Origin: Deltaproteobacteria bacterium
GTDB taxonomy: Bacteria > Desulfobacterota > Syntrophia > Syntrophales > UBA2185
Reading direction: 5' to 3'
Assembly: GCA_026388495.1 (NCBI GenBank)
Contig: JAPLJQ010000485.1
Span: forward strand, 1 to 12,720
DNA length: 12,720 nucleotides
Part shown: piece by piece, positions 1 through 7,070 of the stretch
Layout of the letters: the number at the start of each line of letters is the position of its first letter
Numbering within the stretch: the first letter of the stretch is position 1
Made by a program: the position numbers and the translations under genes
Notes under the pieces: model-generated
Seen by the model: only the letters and a program-made list of their open reading frames with translations
What the model was told of the DNA's origin: nothing
Database searches by the model: none

Positions 1-360
1 AATATCGACCCGTGAGTCTGCCAGCGTCTGCTCTGGCAGGATGGTCGCATGGATGCCTCCCCAGACAATTGTCTTCTGAGGATCAAGTTCTCGTATCAGC
101 GCAGCGACCTGCAGGGCGTAATGAATCTGCATGCCCGTCATGCTGGTGATGCCTACAAACAGGCTTTCTGAAAGGTGATTCCGGATTTTTTCTTCATAGT
201 CTGATTCAATGCGTGTATCAATAATGACCGGCTCATACCCTGCCGCCTCCAGATTCGGACATATAGACAAAAGAGACAGGGGTGCCTGCGGCAGCAAGGA
301 CTGGGGACCCAGTTGCGGGTAGATTAAGAGTATTCGTTTTCGTACCCCATTTTTTTCCAT
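1..360 (-). CDS. B12-binding radical SAM protein, N-terminal part (cut by left edge)
   Basis: An open frame on the minus strand begins with ATG at 358-360 and runs without a stop to the left edge, giving 120 residues. It starts MEKNGVRKRILLIYPQLGPQ and continues with a Rossmann-like cobalamin-binding fold typical of the N-terminus of COG1032 radical SAM proteins. The segment around residues 68-77 reads VGITSMTGMQ, followed by an ALQVAALIREL helix and then the hallmark IVWGGIHATILPE near residues 98-110. The complete neighbour at 459-1907 has the matching IIIGGVHITTLP. The radical SAM domain with its CxxxCxxC cluster would lie outside the window, so its presence is inferred. No good Shine-Dalgarno sequence is visible before the ATG. 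The gene lies 98 nt downstream of the complete radical SAM gene on the same strand and may be co-transcribed with it. The substrate is unknown. Confidence 0.85.
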   Translation of the reverse strand, partial: MEKNGVRKRILLIYPQLGPQSLLPQAPLSLLSICPNLEAAGYEPVIIDTRIESDYEEKIRNHLSESLFVGITSMTGMQIHYALQVAALIRELDPQKTIVWGGIHATILPEQTLADSRVDI

Positions 361-458
361 GTTGATGTTCACTCTAACAAAACATTACGGAATTGCAAAA
401 AATACCAACGCTTCATTTTTCGTCATCAATATGCATCCCATATTTAACATATCACGCT

Positions 459-1907
459 TCAAATGCTTCCATATCTTTTTGTTATGAGCGTATACAATTT
501 TTTTAGATTGCGCATCGGGTGTTGCACCATCGCCATGGCTGCACCAAGGGGATCGTTAAGGATTATTTCCTTTATCATTTCACTTTTCCTGGAACCGATC
601 AAGAGGCTGGCCCTGGACAGTATTTCTTTGAACCGGTTTCGGTCAATGTCTTCATCCAGCAAAAGGGCATCTTCGGCAGCAATCATATGATCCAGAAGCC
701 TGAAATCCATATTATCATTAACTTTTCCTCTTTTTTTGGCTATCTGCCAAAATTCAGTAGCAGGAAATGGCGTCGCAATAAAAATCCACAGGATCGCACC
801 TTTTTTTCTTACCCTATCTATGAATTCGCAGGTTTTGCTCATATCATCCAGTGTTTCTCCAGGCACGCCGAACATAAAGCTTGCACTTGGTTTAATGCCG
901 TGACTCATACAAACATCGACAGCACGATAATTCATCGCTGTACTAACTTCATCACCTTTGATCATTTTCAGTATTTTATCGCTTCCGCTTTCGAATCCGA
1001 AATTGGCTTCCACGACGTTCAGTTGTTTTAATAAATCACACATGTCATCATCTATGAGATTGGCCCTCATGGATACGGAGAGAGAAATTTTCTTATCAAT
1101 TCCCTGAGTAGAAAATTCTTCAATGAACCTGCGCACACGTTTTTTATTGGCAGCGAAAAGGTCGTCCATTATTGTGATGTGATGAACTTCATGAATATCA
1201 ATAAGCTGCTTGATATAGCGCGTTACGTATTCTGGTGAGTTTACACGAACTTTACACCAGAATTGTCTTGTGGAACAAAAGATACATTTATATGGGCATC
1301 CTCTCGACGTCATGATATAGCCAGGTACTTTGAATTTCCCATACCAGTATCTTTTCTCAAAATAAGTTTTTGATATATACTTGTAATCCGGCATGGGTAA
1401 GGCATCCAGGGGATGTACAAGGGGTCGTTTTTCCGTTGCTTCTATCTCTGGGCCGTCCCAGAAGATTAAACCTCTGATTTTCTTTAACTTATCGACATGA
1501 AAAGATCTTTCCAGATAATAAAGTTCAACAAGCTCATAAAAAGTAATTTCCCCTTCCCCGATGACACCGATGTCAAAACACCGATGGAATGATTGAGGCA
1601 ACGTCGTGATGTGGACCCCCCCGATAATAATAGGAAGGGTGTTGCTACAATATTCACGAATCTCCCCGGCTACTTCTTTCGCAGTCTCATAAAAGAGCGT
1701 CATGCTGCCAATGCCGATAATATCCGGGTTGAATTTCAATATTTCCTTCTTTATGTTATGAACCGCACGGTCAAATATGCGTGTTTCATGAGAAGGATTC
1801 ATTTTTTCAAGATATGTGGCAATACTGACCAATCCATAAGGTATGGTGCTGATCCTGTCCACGACGGACAATAAAGCGATTTTTAATCCTGGCACGGCAT
1901 ACATCAC
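459..1907 (-). CDS. B12-binding domain radical SAM protein
   Basis: This is a complete protein of 482 residues from a GTG at 1907, or 481 from the ATG at 1904; the ATG is an equally good choice, and the frame is closed by a TAA just upstream. Residues about 8-140 form a cobalamin-binding Rossmann domain (IIIGGVHITTLP at 93-104, then GEGE at 117-120). The radical SAM core follows with CPYKCIFC, placing the [4Fe-4S] ligands at Cys204, Cys208 and Cys211. Further core features are MDDLF at 247-251 and GFESGSD at 304-310. Length and domain order fit COG1032 enzymes, which include B12-dependent methylases, but also cyclases and other reactions, so the reaction cannot be named. It follows the flippase-like gene with 51 nt between them and is probably transcribed with it. 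No Shine-Dalgarno motif is visible. The GG of IIIGGV is encoded within a run of seven G. Confidence 0.92.
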   Translation of the reverse strand: MMYAVPGLKIALLSVVDRISTIPYGLVSIATYLEKMNPSHETRIFDRAVHNIKKEILKFNPDIIGIGSMTLFYETAKEVAGEIREYCSNTLPIIIGGVHITTLPQSFHRCFDIGVIGEGEITFYELVELYYLERSFHVDKLKKIRGLIFWDGPEIEATEKRPLVHPLDALPMPDYKYISKTYFEKRYWYGKFKVPGYIMTSRGCPYKCIFCSTRQFWCKVRVNSPEYVTRYIKQLIDIHEVHHITIMDDLFAANKKRVRRFIEEFSTQGIDKKISLSVSMRANLIDDDMCDLLKQLNVVEANFGFESGSDKILKMIKGDEVSTAMNYRAVDVCMSHGIKPSASFMFGVPGETLDDMSKTCEFIDRVRKKGAILWIFIATPFPATEFWQIAKKRGKVNDNMDFRLLDHMIAAEDALLLDEDIDRNRFKEILSRASLLIGSRKSEMIKEIILNDPLGAAMAMVQHPMRNLKKLYTLITKRYGSI

Positions 1908-1958
1908 TTTGTCATAAGGGTGTTAGATTTTCCGGATAACCCGTATGCATACAGAATA

Positions 1959-2918
1959 TCAAGAATTTTTATAAAATCTGTCTCTCCTGTGAACCATATC
2001 CCATAAGCCGCCGGTGAAAAGCAAAATCAAGCCGCTAAAAATAAAATATAATGGTCTTGATATAAGATAGATGGCAACGGTTGTCGATTCATTCACATGT
2101 ATCAGAGAAAACAAATAGACGGCGCTTATTTCAACGACACCCAGCCCCTGTGCGGTGATCGGGATCAAGCTGACGGCTGTTAATATATTGGATATGAGTA
2201 TAAGAGAAGCCATCGGGATATGGGTTCCACAGGCTTTAAAACAGATGAAGTACATAACAGGTTGAATCAATAACATACGCGCAGCCGTGAATATGGCATT
2301 GATTGCCATTCCAGATCGATTGGACAACATCTCCTTCAATAATATTTGCGTGTGATCATAAACGAATCTGAGCGCTTTTAGCTGGAGATATTCCCTTAAT
2401 TTTCCGCTTTCTGCATTTATTAAACGAATGATTATTACGGCAACAATGATTAAAAAAGCTGGTGTTCCCAGACCGACCCACAGGACGGCAACATGTTTGT
2501 ATACGATGAAGTACAGACCTATACTGCCAAAAATCCATAGGACAGACAGTGTAATTATTTTATCGGTTATAAATAAGCTGACGGATTTCGTAAGGGGAAC
2601 ACCTTGCTGTTTCAGAAGCAGAACAAGGGAAGATTCTCCTATCTGCAATGGTAAAAAAGCACCCAGAGAAGAGGAAATAAATACGCAACGAAAGAAATCC
2701 ACTACCGAAAGATTTGCGCCCTTCCCCAGTAATGCATAGAGTCCGATGCTGATAGCAATAAGATTAATGATCCACAGTACAGGCATCAATATGAGCCAGG
2801 GCCAATCTAAATTGCTCAGCCTGGCAATGATTCCTTCAGATCCTACCCAAACAATGATTCCTATAAAAAGAGCAGCGCCTAATGCAATTCTGAATAAAAA
2901 AAGATAACGGTCTCTCAC
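1959..2918 (-). CDS. Flippase-like membrane protein (LPG synthase TM / UPF0104 family)
   Basis: This hydrophobic 319-residue protein has about eight predicted membrane segments and no soluble domain. It opens with a membrane helix at about residues 7-25 (FLFRIALGAALFIGIIVWV) and ends in the basic tail WDMVHRRDRFYKNS. The conserved pattern SLGAFLPLQIGE in the first third and ITAQGLGVVE in the last third are hallmarks of the AglD/YbhN-type family (Pfam lysylphosphatidylglycerol synthase TM region). Members are often found in glycan and hopanoid or lipid loci and are annotated as flippase-like, but their transport role is rarely proven. The start is a GTG at 2916-2918, supported by AGGA at 2924-2927 five bases upstream. 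An ATG at 2920 is out of frame and runs straight into TGA. A strong promoter candidate lies upstream at 2961-2988. Here it may help move or anchor a lipid-linked sugar, which is inference from context. Confidence 0.9.
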   Translation of the reverse strand: MRDRYLFLFRIALGAALFIGIIVWVGSEGIIARLSNLDWPWLILMPVLWIINLIAISIGLYALLGKGANLSVVDFFRCVFISSSLGAFLPLQIGESSLVLLLKQQGVPLTKSVSLFITDKIITLSVLWIFGSIGLYFIVYKHVAVLWVGLGTPAFLIIVAVIIIRLINAESGKLREYLQLKALRFVYDHTQILLKEMLSNRSGMAINAIFTAARMLLIQPVMYFICFKACGTHIPMASLILISNILTAVSLIPITAQGLGVVEISAVYLFSLIHVNESTTVAIYLISRPLYFIFSGLILLFTGGLWDMVHRRDRFYKNS

Positions 2919-2923
2919 ATGAA

Positions 2924-2927
2924 TCCT
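2924..2927 (-). promoter_or_regulatory. Shine-Dalgarno site fixing a GTG start
   Basis: AGGA on the minus strand lies five bases upstream of the GTG at 2918 and supports that start over the nearby out-of-frame ATG-TGA at 2920-2915. Confidence 0.6.
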
Positions 2928-2960
2928 AATAATCGAAAGTGATTTCTGACATTATATCAT

Positions 2961-2988
2961 ATTATAAAACATAACCGTATCCTGTTAA
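2961..2988 (-). promoter_or_regulatory. Sigma70-like promoter for the flippase/radical SAM unit
   Basis: On the minus strand, TTAACA (2983-2988, one mismatch to the -35 consensus) is followed after 16 bases by a perfect TATAAT -10 box (2961-2966). A second TATAAT lies at 2951-2956 but without a good -35. The promoter sits in the 79-nt gap between the GT2 stop and the flippase-like GTG start. It would give a leader of roughly 35 nt and would make the flippase-like and radical SAM genes a separate or internally boosted transcription unit. The call rests on motif match only. Confidence 0.55.
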
Positions 2989-2997
2989 CAAAACGGA

Positions 2998-3885
2998 TCA
3001 ACGATACAAAATCATCTTAAATAATCCCCGCCACAATCCCGCCTGGTGCGCCAGGAGGCCGGTCCAAAGCATCGGTTGAATGGACAGATACCGGCCAACC
3101 CAACGCGGCCGGATGCGCAAGAGGAACCAGGTAATCCGCAACCATCTTACAATAAAAACAACGGGAAATAGACGAACCATCCATCGTCCCACCCGGTATC
3201 CCTTCAAAGATCGCATTAATTCGAACTGCTCCTGACCAACCCGGTACAGTTTTGTAATGTGATATTTCCATCCGCAAGGGTGTATGTGAAAAACTCTTGC
3301 AGCCGGCTCAAAAAATATATCCATTCCCGATCTCTGTCTTGCAACATCCATTTCCGCATCATTTGCAGAATCTGACTCTCCGAATCCTCCCGTCTTCAAA
3401 AAATCTTTTTTTTGAATCATCATATTCGCCGTAATGATAAACCGGTGCCTTCCTCGCGGCATTCGGGAATTTTCAGGCAGTTTACAAATCACATATTCCA
3501 TAAATTGACTTAAATCACTGGGTTCATCAAGATCGACAGATCCGCAAACAATGCTTTTTCCCAACTGAGCTACGGCCGTACGAAAGCCCATCAACCAACC
3601 CCTATCCGGCAAACAATCCCCGTCAAGGAAGATCAGAATGTCTCCTGCGGCCTTGGATACGCCCATATTTCTTGCAGGTCCGGGCAAAAGCCTCTTCTTA
3701 GGGCGAATCAGTGTAAATCTATGAAATGATTCTCTAAGTTTTTCTGTCGTACCATCATCGGATGAATCCACAACGATAAGTTCCACGTCAGCCGCATCTT
3801 TTATTTGAAGCAATACACCTTGCACGACACGCTTTATTGCCTTCCAATTGTTAAAAGTCGGAATAATGATACTGTATCGGATCAA
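2998..3885 (-). CDS. Glycosyltransferase family 2
   Basis: This 295-residue GT-A glycosyltransferase transfers a sugar from an activated nucleotide sugar to a glycan or lipid acceptor at the inner face of the membrane. The N-terminus YSIIIPTFNNW and VDSSDDGT (39-46) form the nucleotide-binding part. FLDGDC contains the DxD-type metal site DGD at 88-90. NDAEMDVARQRSG (175-187) corresponds to the usual ED/ND acceptor-side motif. A hydrophobic stretch near 236-257 suggests membrane attachment near the C-terminus. The start is a TTG at 3883-3885, chosen because AAGGAG at 3891-3896 lies five bases upstream and the protein then begins at the usual family position. It follows the broken deacetylase by 97 nt and is likely the last gene of the run that starts at 8270. 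Donor and acceptor cannot be inferred. Confidence 0.92.
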   Translation of the reverse strand: MIRYSIIIPTFNNWKAIKRVVQGVLLQIKDAADVELIVVDSSDDGTTEKLRESFHRFTLIRPKKRLLPGPARNMGVSKAAGDILIFLDGDCLPDRGWLMGFRTAVAQLGKSIVCGSVDLDEPSDLSQFMEYVICKLPENSRMPRGRHRFIITANMMIQKKDFLKTGGFGESDSANDAEMDVARQRSGMDIFFEPAARVFHIHPCGWKYHITKLYRVGQEQFELMRSLKGYRVGRWMVRLFPVVFIVRWLRITWFLLRIRPRWVGRYLSIQPMLWTGLLAHQAGLWRGLFKMILYR

Positions 3886-3890
3886 TCTCT

Positions 3891-3896
3891 CTCCTT
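3891..3896 (-). promoter_or_regulatory. Strong Shine-Dalgarno fixing a TTG start
   Basis: AAGGAG on the minus strand lies five bases before the TTG at 3885. It is the best ribosome binding site in the window and justifies the rare TTG start of the GT2 gene. Confidence 0.7.
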
Positions 3897-3983
3897 TTTC
3901 AATGCTGACACTTATTCAATCCAGTATGTTTCATATACAGCATCAAACGGCTCAGGCAAGTGTTCAAATCTTATTTCCATTCA

Positions 3984-5251
3984 CTATTCATCAAGGGTTT
4001 GTTCCCATAACCCGTTCATTTCCGGAAGTATCCTGTTGCCGCTGGTCAATCTGGTCCCATGGTTCCGAAGTTGCCTCAACAAAGTCCAATAGACGCCGTC
4101 GAATCCTGGATCCAGTAGACCGCTTAACTGTTCTTGATGCCATATCATTGAAACACAGCCCCCTGATTCTTCCACCTGCCTTATATGATCCATGCAGTGA
4201 TCGATGGCCCCCCGGGATGAAAATCGGCAGGTTGTTGCCAGGGTGGTATCCATCAGGATAAAGGGAATTTCCCATAAGGAAAACGGTCTTGCATTCTCCA
4301 TATCATAAGGCCTGAAAGGGAAAAAAGTTCCCGCGCGTGGGCCGCTTTGATCATTATAGCCGACGGACATATCATAACAAAACCCTGCTTTCTCCAGTTC
4401 CGGAAAAAAAGTCATGGGGTGAAAATTAAGGTAATGCTGGCGATGCCCTGAAACCTGCACTCCCAGTATCCCCTCCATTTCCGTCTTTTCTAAGGCAAGC
4501 TGTCCCGAGGTTCTCCCCGCCGTGTAGCTTCCGTGAAGGCAAATTTCAAACCCCTTTTGGATCAGATATGTCAGACCATCGCCCCTGCAGTGTTGTTCCT
4601 GTAAGTCATACGCCGGGTCGCTCCTGTGTCTATTCCGAACCGTAAATTGAAAAGAAGAAAATAATCCACATCATGGGTAAGGATGACAGTACCCGGATAA
4701 TGATCTACCCCTTTTCCTCCGATTTTTCCAATACGGGGCCATCCGAGCTTCTCCGCTTCGGAAGCAATGCAGCCCAGCCACAGATCCGATAGAGGCTCCG
4801 GTCTTTCAAACCCCCCCTTGACCCACCAGTCCTCCTTGAATAAAATCCAGCCATCCCGATTGGAAGGACAATTTCTCCGCTCATACATGAGGTTTAACAA
4901 GGCATGCGCGCCCGCGATGACGTCCCCGTTGACGCATCCATGCCGTTGTCCTGTCCTTGCCCCGGGATGATAAAAAGGAAGTTTGTCGGGGTGTGTTTTC
5001 ATAATCGGGACGGGATCACGACCTTCCGTCATGTGCCTTCTGACTGCGTTTGATGACAGTATCATCAGGTCGTTTTCCCCGGCCGGTATCTCATCAGGAT
5101 TATCTGTTGAGGCATAAATCAACCTCCGTTCTGCTTTTGGCTTGAATGTCCACCCGACACGCATGGCCAGATGGCGCAGGGTATGGATGACCGCCTTCCT
5201 GTCAAACGGTTCACCAAAGAAAACCACCTCAACGGGCAATCTTTCAGACAT
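3984..5251 (-). pseudogene. Polysaccharide deacetylase, split by internal deletion and frameshift
   Basis: Two open frames together make one NodB-type deacetylase. The first (ATG at 5251, stop at 4571) carries an N-terminal domain of the kind often placed before such deacetylases, then the metal-binding motif VILTHDVDYF near residue 190. It then runs 30 residues out of frame to a stop. The second frame resumes before 4640 with SSFQFTVRNRH and SDPAYDL, then GFEICLHGSY, GHRQHYLNFH, AGTFFPFRPYDME, LWEIPFILMD and SMIWHQEQL, ending with TAG at 3984. Those are the remaining family motifs, in order. Only about 45 codons separate HDVD from EICLHGSY where relatives, from memory, have about 90 or more. 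This implies loss of about 50 codons plus one base near 4649-4661. The start overlaps the DUF354 gene by eight bases (ATGTCTGA), indicating translational coupling. The C-terminal half has no further stop, so the damage looks recent. An assembly error is the main alternative. Confidence 0.85.
4649..4661 (-). repeat. Probable deletion scar with short direct repeat
   Basis: On the coding (minus) strand this reads TTTTC-TTC-TTTTC, a five-base direct repeat exactly where the deacetylase switches from the HDVDYF frame to the SSFQF frame. A slippage or short-homology deletion between such repeats would explain the loss of internal sequence. This is inference from one copy of the locus. Confidence 0.4.
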
Positions 5252-6284
5252 CCCTGCCCCCTGTCAGGTCACGGATATGGCCTTCAATCACATCGGGGAT
5301 ATAATCCAGATCTTTTACAAGCATGTCCCTCTTTTTCCGCATGTTTTCTCTGGATGGCAGGGCATTGGCCATTGAAATTGCCGCGGATACTGCATCATTG
5401 CCCCGATCATACACCTTCATCAGCCCGTAATGACTTTCCAGTATCTTCATATTGCCGCATTTTCCCGCCCAGCTCGACGCAAGCACTGAAGGAACGCCCA
5501 TCAGGGCCGCTTCGGCGCACATACTCGGGCTTTCCCCCACCACCAGCCGGGAATAAGCCATGACGTGGTGCATTCGATCCACCCGTATGTTGACAACAAA
5601 TTCCCTGATTTCCTGTGGCACATCCGTTTCACTGGTCAGCACAACCTTCATGCCGGAAGAAAGCTGTCTGATCAATTGCACAGCATCCCCGGAGGTAAAT
5701 CCCGTTTCGCCACGATCATGAACAGCATCCCAGCGGACAAAACGAACCACCGCATAAGGTTGATCCGGGTCGATCCCCTCGCTTCTCACAAGCTCTCTGT
5801 CAGGAACAAACTCGTCAGGGTGCAGATAGCTCCATTCGTGAAAACTTCGATACCGGTAATGGCGTCTGCCAAAGTCTCCTTCGAACCAATCCGGCGTTAG
5901 GACTCGGTCGGCAAAGGGAAAGGCAATTTTATTGCTCAATTCCGCCGTCTCTGTATCGGTCAGGGCGATATTGGGTATGCCGAAAAGTTTAGACGGCATG
6001 GAGGTTGTAATGCCGCCAATAGACATGACAATATCAGGTCGAATGTTCCTGACGAGCATTGCAAATCTGGCCCAGCGGACGAGCAGTTCCTTGGCGAGAC
6101 CAAGACCTTTTTGTTGTCTTGAGAGGCAATAATAGGGCATCCCGAATAAATCCAGGAGCTGATGGGTAATATCCTTGTCACGGGTAACAATCTTCAACTC
6201 GTGGCCACGATTCTGCCAGCGTTTCACCAGCGGGCGGAAGAAATGGACGTGCTCGGGATGCAATATGTCGATTAAAATTTTCAC
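5244..6284 (-). CDS. DUF354 family protein (GT-B-like, predicted glycosyltransferase)
   Basis: This 346-residue protein is of the DUF354 family, which resembles MurG and UDP-GlcNAc 2-epimerase in fold. The start MKILIDILHPEHVHFFRPLV contains the family signature HPxHVHFF at 9-16. IVMSIGGITTSMPSKLFGIP (85-104) and ALTDTETAEL (107-116) follow in the N-terminal Rossmann half. The C-terminal half carries GESPSMCAEAALMGVPSVL (250-268), the position where GT-B enzymes bind the nucleotide sugar. The family is common in surface-glycan loci, but its exact chemistry is not established, so a sugar transfer role is inferred. The start is a GTG at 6282-6284, six bases after the methyltransferase stop, with GAGG of that gene's last codons acting as a weak ribosome site. 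Its stop overlaps the deacetylase start by eight bases. Confidence 0.88.
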   Translation of the reverse strand: MKILIDILHPEHVHFFRPLVKRWQNRGHELKIVTRDKDITHQLLDLFGMPYYCLSRQQKGLGLAKELLVRWARFAMLVRNIRPDIVMSIGGITTSMPSKLFGIPNIALTDTETAELSNKIAFPFADRVLTPDWFEGDFGRRHYRYRSFHEWSYLHPDEFVPDRELVRSEGIDPDQPYAVVRFVRWDAVHDRGETGFTSGDAVQLIRQLSSGMKVVLTSETDVPQEIREFVVNIRVDRMHHVMAYSRLVVGESPSMCAEAALMGVPSVLASSWAGKCGNMKILESHYGLMKVYDRGNDAVSAAISMANALPSRENMRKKRDMLVKDLDYIPDVIEGHIRDLTGGRDV

Positions 6285-6290
6285 CGGATA

Positions 6291-7070
6291 CTATGCCTCT
6301 TTCACAGCGAGGGCCACGAGACCGGAACCGTCTTTCTGAGATCGATAAAATGAACCTATATAACTGAAAAAAAGCAGTAGCGGAAACACCATTGCGTAAA
6401 AACCTTTGTTTCTCTCCTTCGCACCCGTTATCAACTTACTCATATCATTGGCCAATGTTTCAATAGAATTGTAATTATAGACACAGGTTTTTACACAAAC
6501 CCCCCCCTCTTTTAAAAGGCGTGTTAACCCATCCTTTGTGTAGCCCGGTCTTACATGGCCTTCTATGTCCATCCAGTTACTCCTTCTCCATCCAAGAATA
6601 TTGCGGGTCAGATGCGGCACATGGATAAGCAGATGCCCGCCCGGTTCGAGGGCTTTCCGGAATGTTCTTACCCCTCCCAGATCATCTTCGAGATGTTCAA
6701 GCATATCCGTTGAAATTATCAGATCGAATCTGCCTATTTCCGGCAGTTTCATTGCGTCCATCGTCAAGTAACAGATATTTTTTATTCCCGATTTTTCAGC
6801 GATTTGATGATTGATCCTATTTTGGCCCTCGTCCAGATCCACACCAATAACTTCTGAAGAAGGAAAACGTCTGGCACAGGCGAGGGTTATCATACCTCTT
6901 CCGCATCCCGCATCTGCTATCCTTTTTGGCACGGGGATTTGATCCAGCAAAGGGAGTATGGTTCGAGCACGGACGCGCAACCCCAGGATCGGAGCGCCCA
7001 AAATTCTCACGTAAAGCCGTTCGGCAGGACTCAGTCCCGGTGTCAACGCAATTTCCGAACCAAATGGCAT
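6291..7070 (-). CDS. Class I SAM-dependent methyltransferase
   Basis: This 259-residue methyltransferase has a Rossmann SAM-binding core. Motif I is IADAGCGRGM at 51-60, the acidic ribose-binding end of strand 2 is GVDLD at 76-80, and FDLIISTDMLEHLED (115-129) is the post-II/III region common in glycan-locus methylases. GGHLLIHVPHL and GHVRPGYT (171-178) follow. A hydrophobic stretch near 225-241 may tether the C-terminus to the membrane, which is unusual for the simple fold. The ATG at 7068-7070 directly follows the TAA of the upstream gene (zero gap), with GGGAG at 7079-7083 as ribosome site. A likely role is O- or C-methylation of a sugar or glycan end, inferred from neighbours. Codons 188-191 (EGGV) contain a run of eight G, a possible slippage site. 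Confidence 0.9.
   Translation of the reverse strand: MPFGSEIALTPGLSPAERLYVRILGAPILGLRVRARTILPLLDQIPVPKRIADAGCGRGMITLACARRFPSSEVIGVDLDEGQNRINHQIAEKSGIKNICYLTMDAMKLPEIGRFDLIISTDMLEHLEDDLGGVRTFRKALEPGGHLLIHVPHLTRNILGWRRSNWMDIEGHVRPGYTKDGLTRLLKEGGVCVKTCVYNYNSIETLANDMSKLITGAKERNKGFYAMVFPLLLFFSYIGSFYRSQKDGSGLVALAVKEA
6500..6507 (-). repeat. G8 homopolymer inside the methyltransferase gene
   Basis: Eight consecutive C on plus (G on the coding strand) encode part of GAG GGG GGG GTT. As assembled the frame is open; gain or loss of one base would truncate the methyltransferase near residue 190. It is the longest of three such runs in the minus-strand genes (the others are seven bases, at 1616-1622 and 4811-4817). 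Confidence 0.8.

Noticed and set aside
361..458. Terminator or promoter between the two radical SAM genes
   Set aside because: The 98-nt gap is AT-rich but I found no stem followed by a T-run and no convincing -35/-10 pair on the minus strand.
463..1031. Plus-strand frames of 75 and 170 codons opposite the radical SAM gene
   Set aside because: They are antisense to a clear CDS with catalytic motifs and have cysteine/histidine-rich shadow composition.
3991..4275. 94-codon minus-strand frame inside the deacetylase C-terminal half
   Set aside because: It is an alternative frame of sequence that encodes NodB-family motifs in another frame.
4571..4680. Programmed -1 frameshift joining the two deacetylase frames
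   Set aside because: No X XXY YYZ slippery heptamer is present at the switch, and a simple shift would still leave the region between THDVD and LHGSY far too short; a deletion explains both facts.
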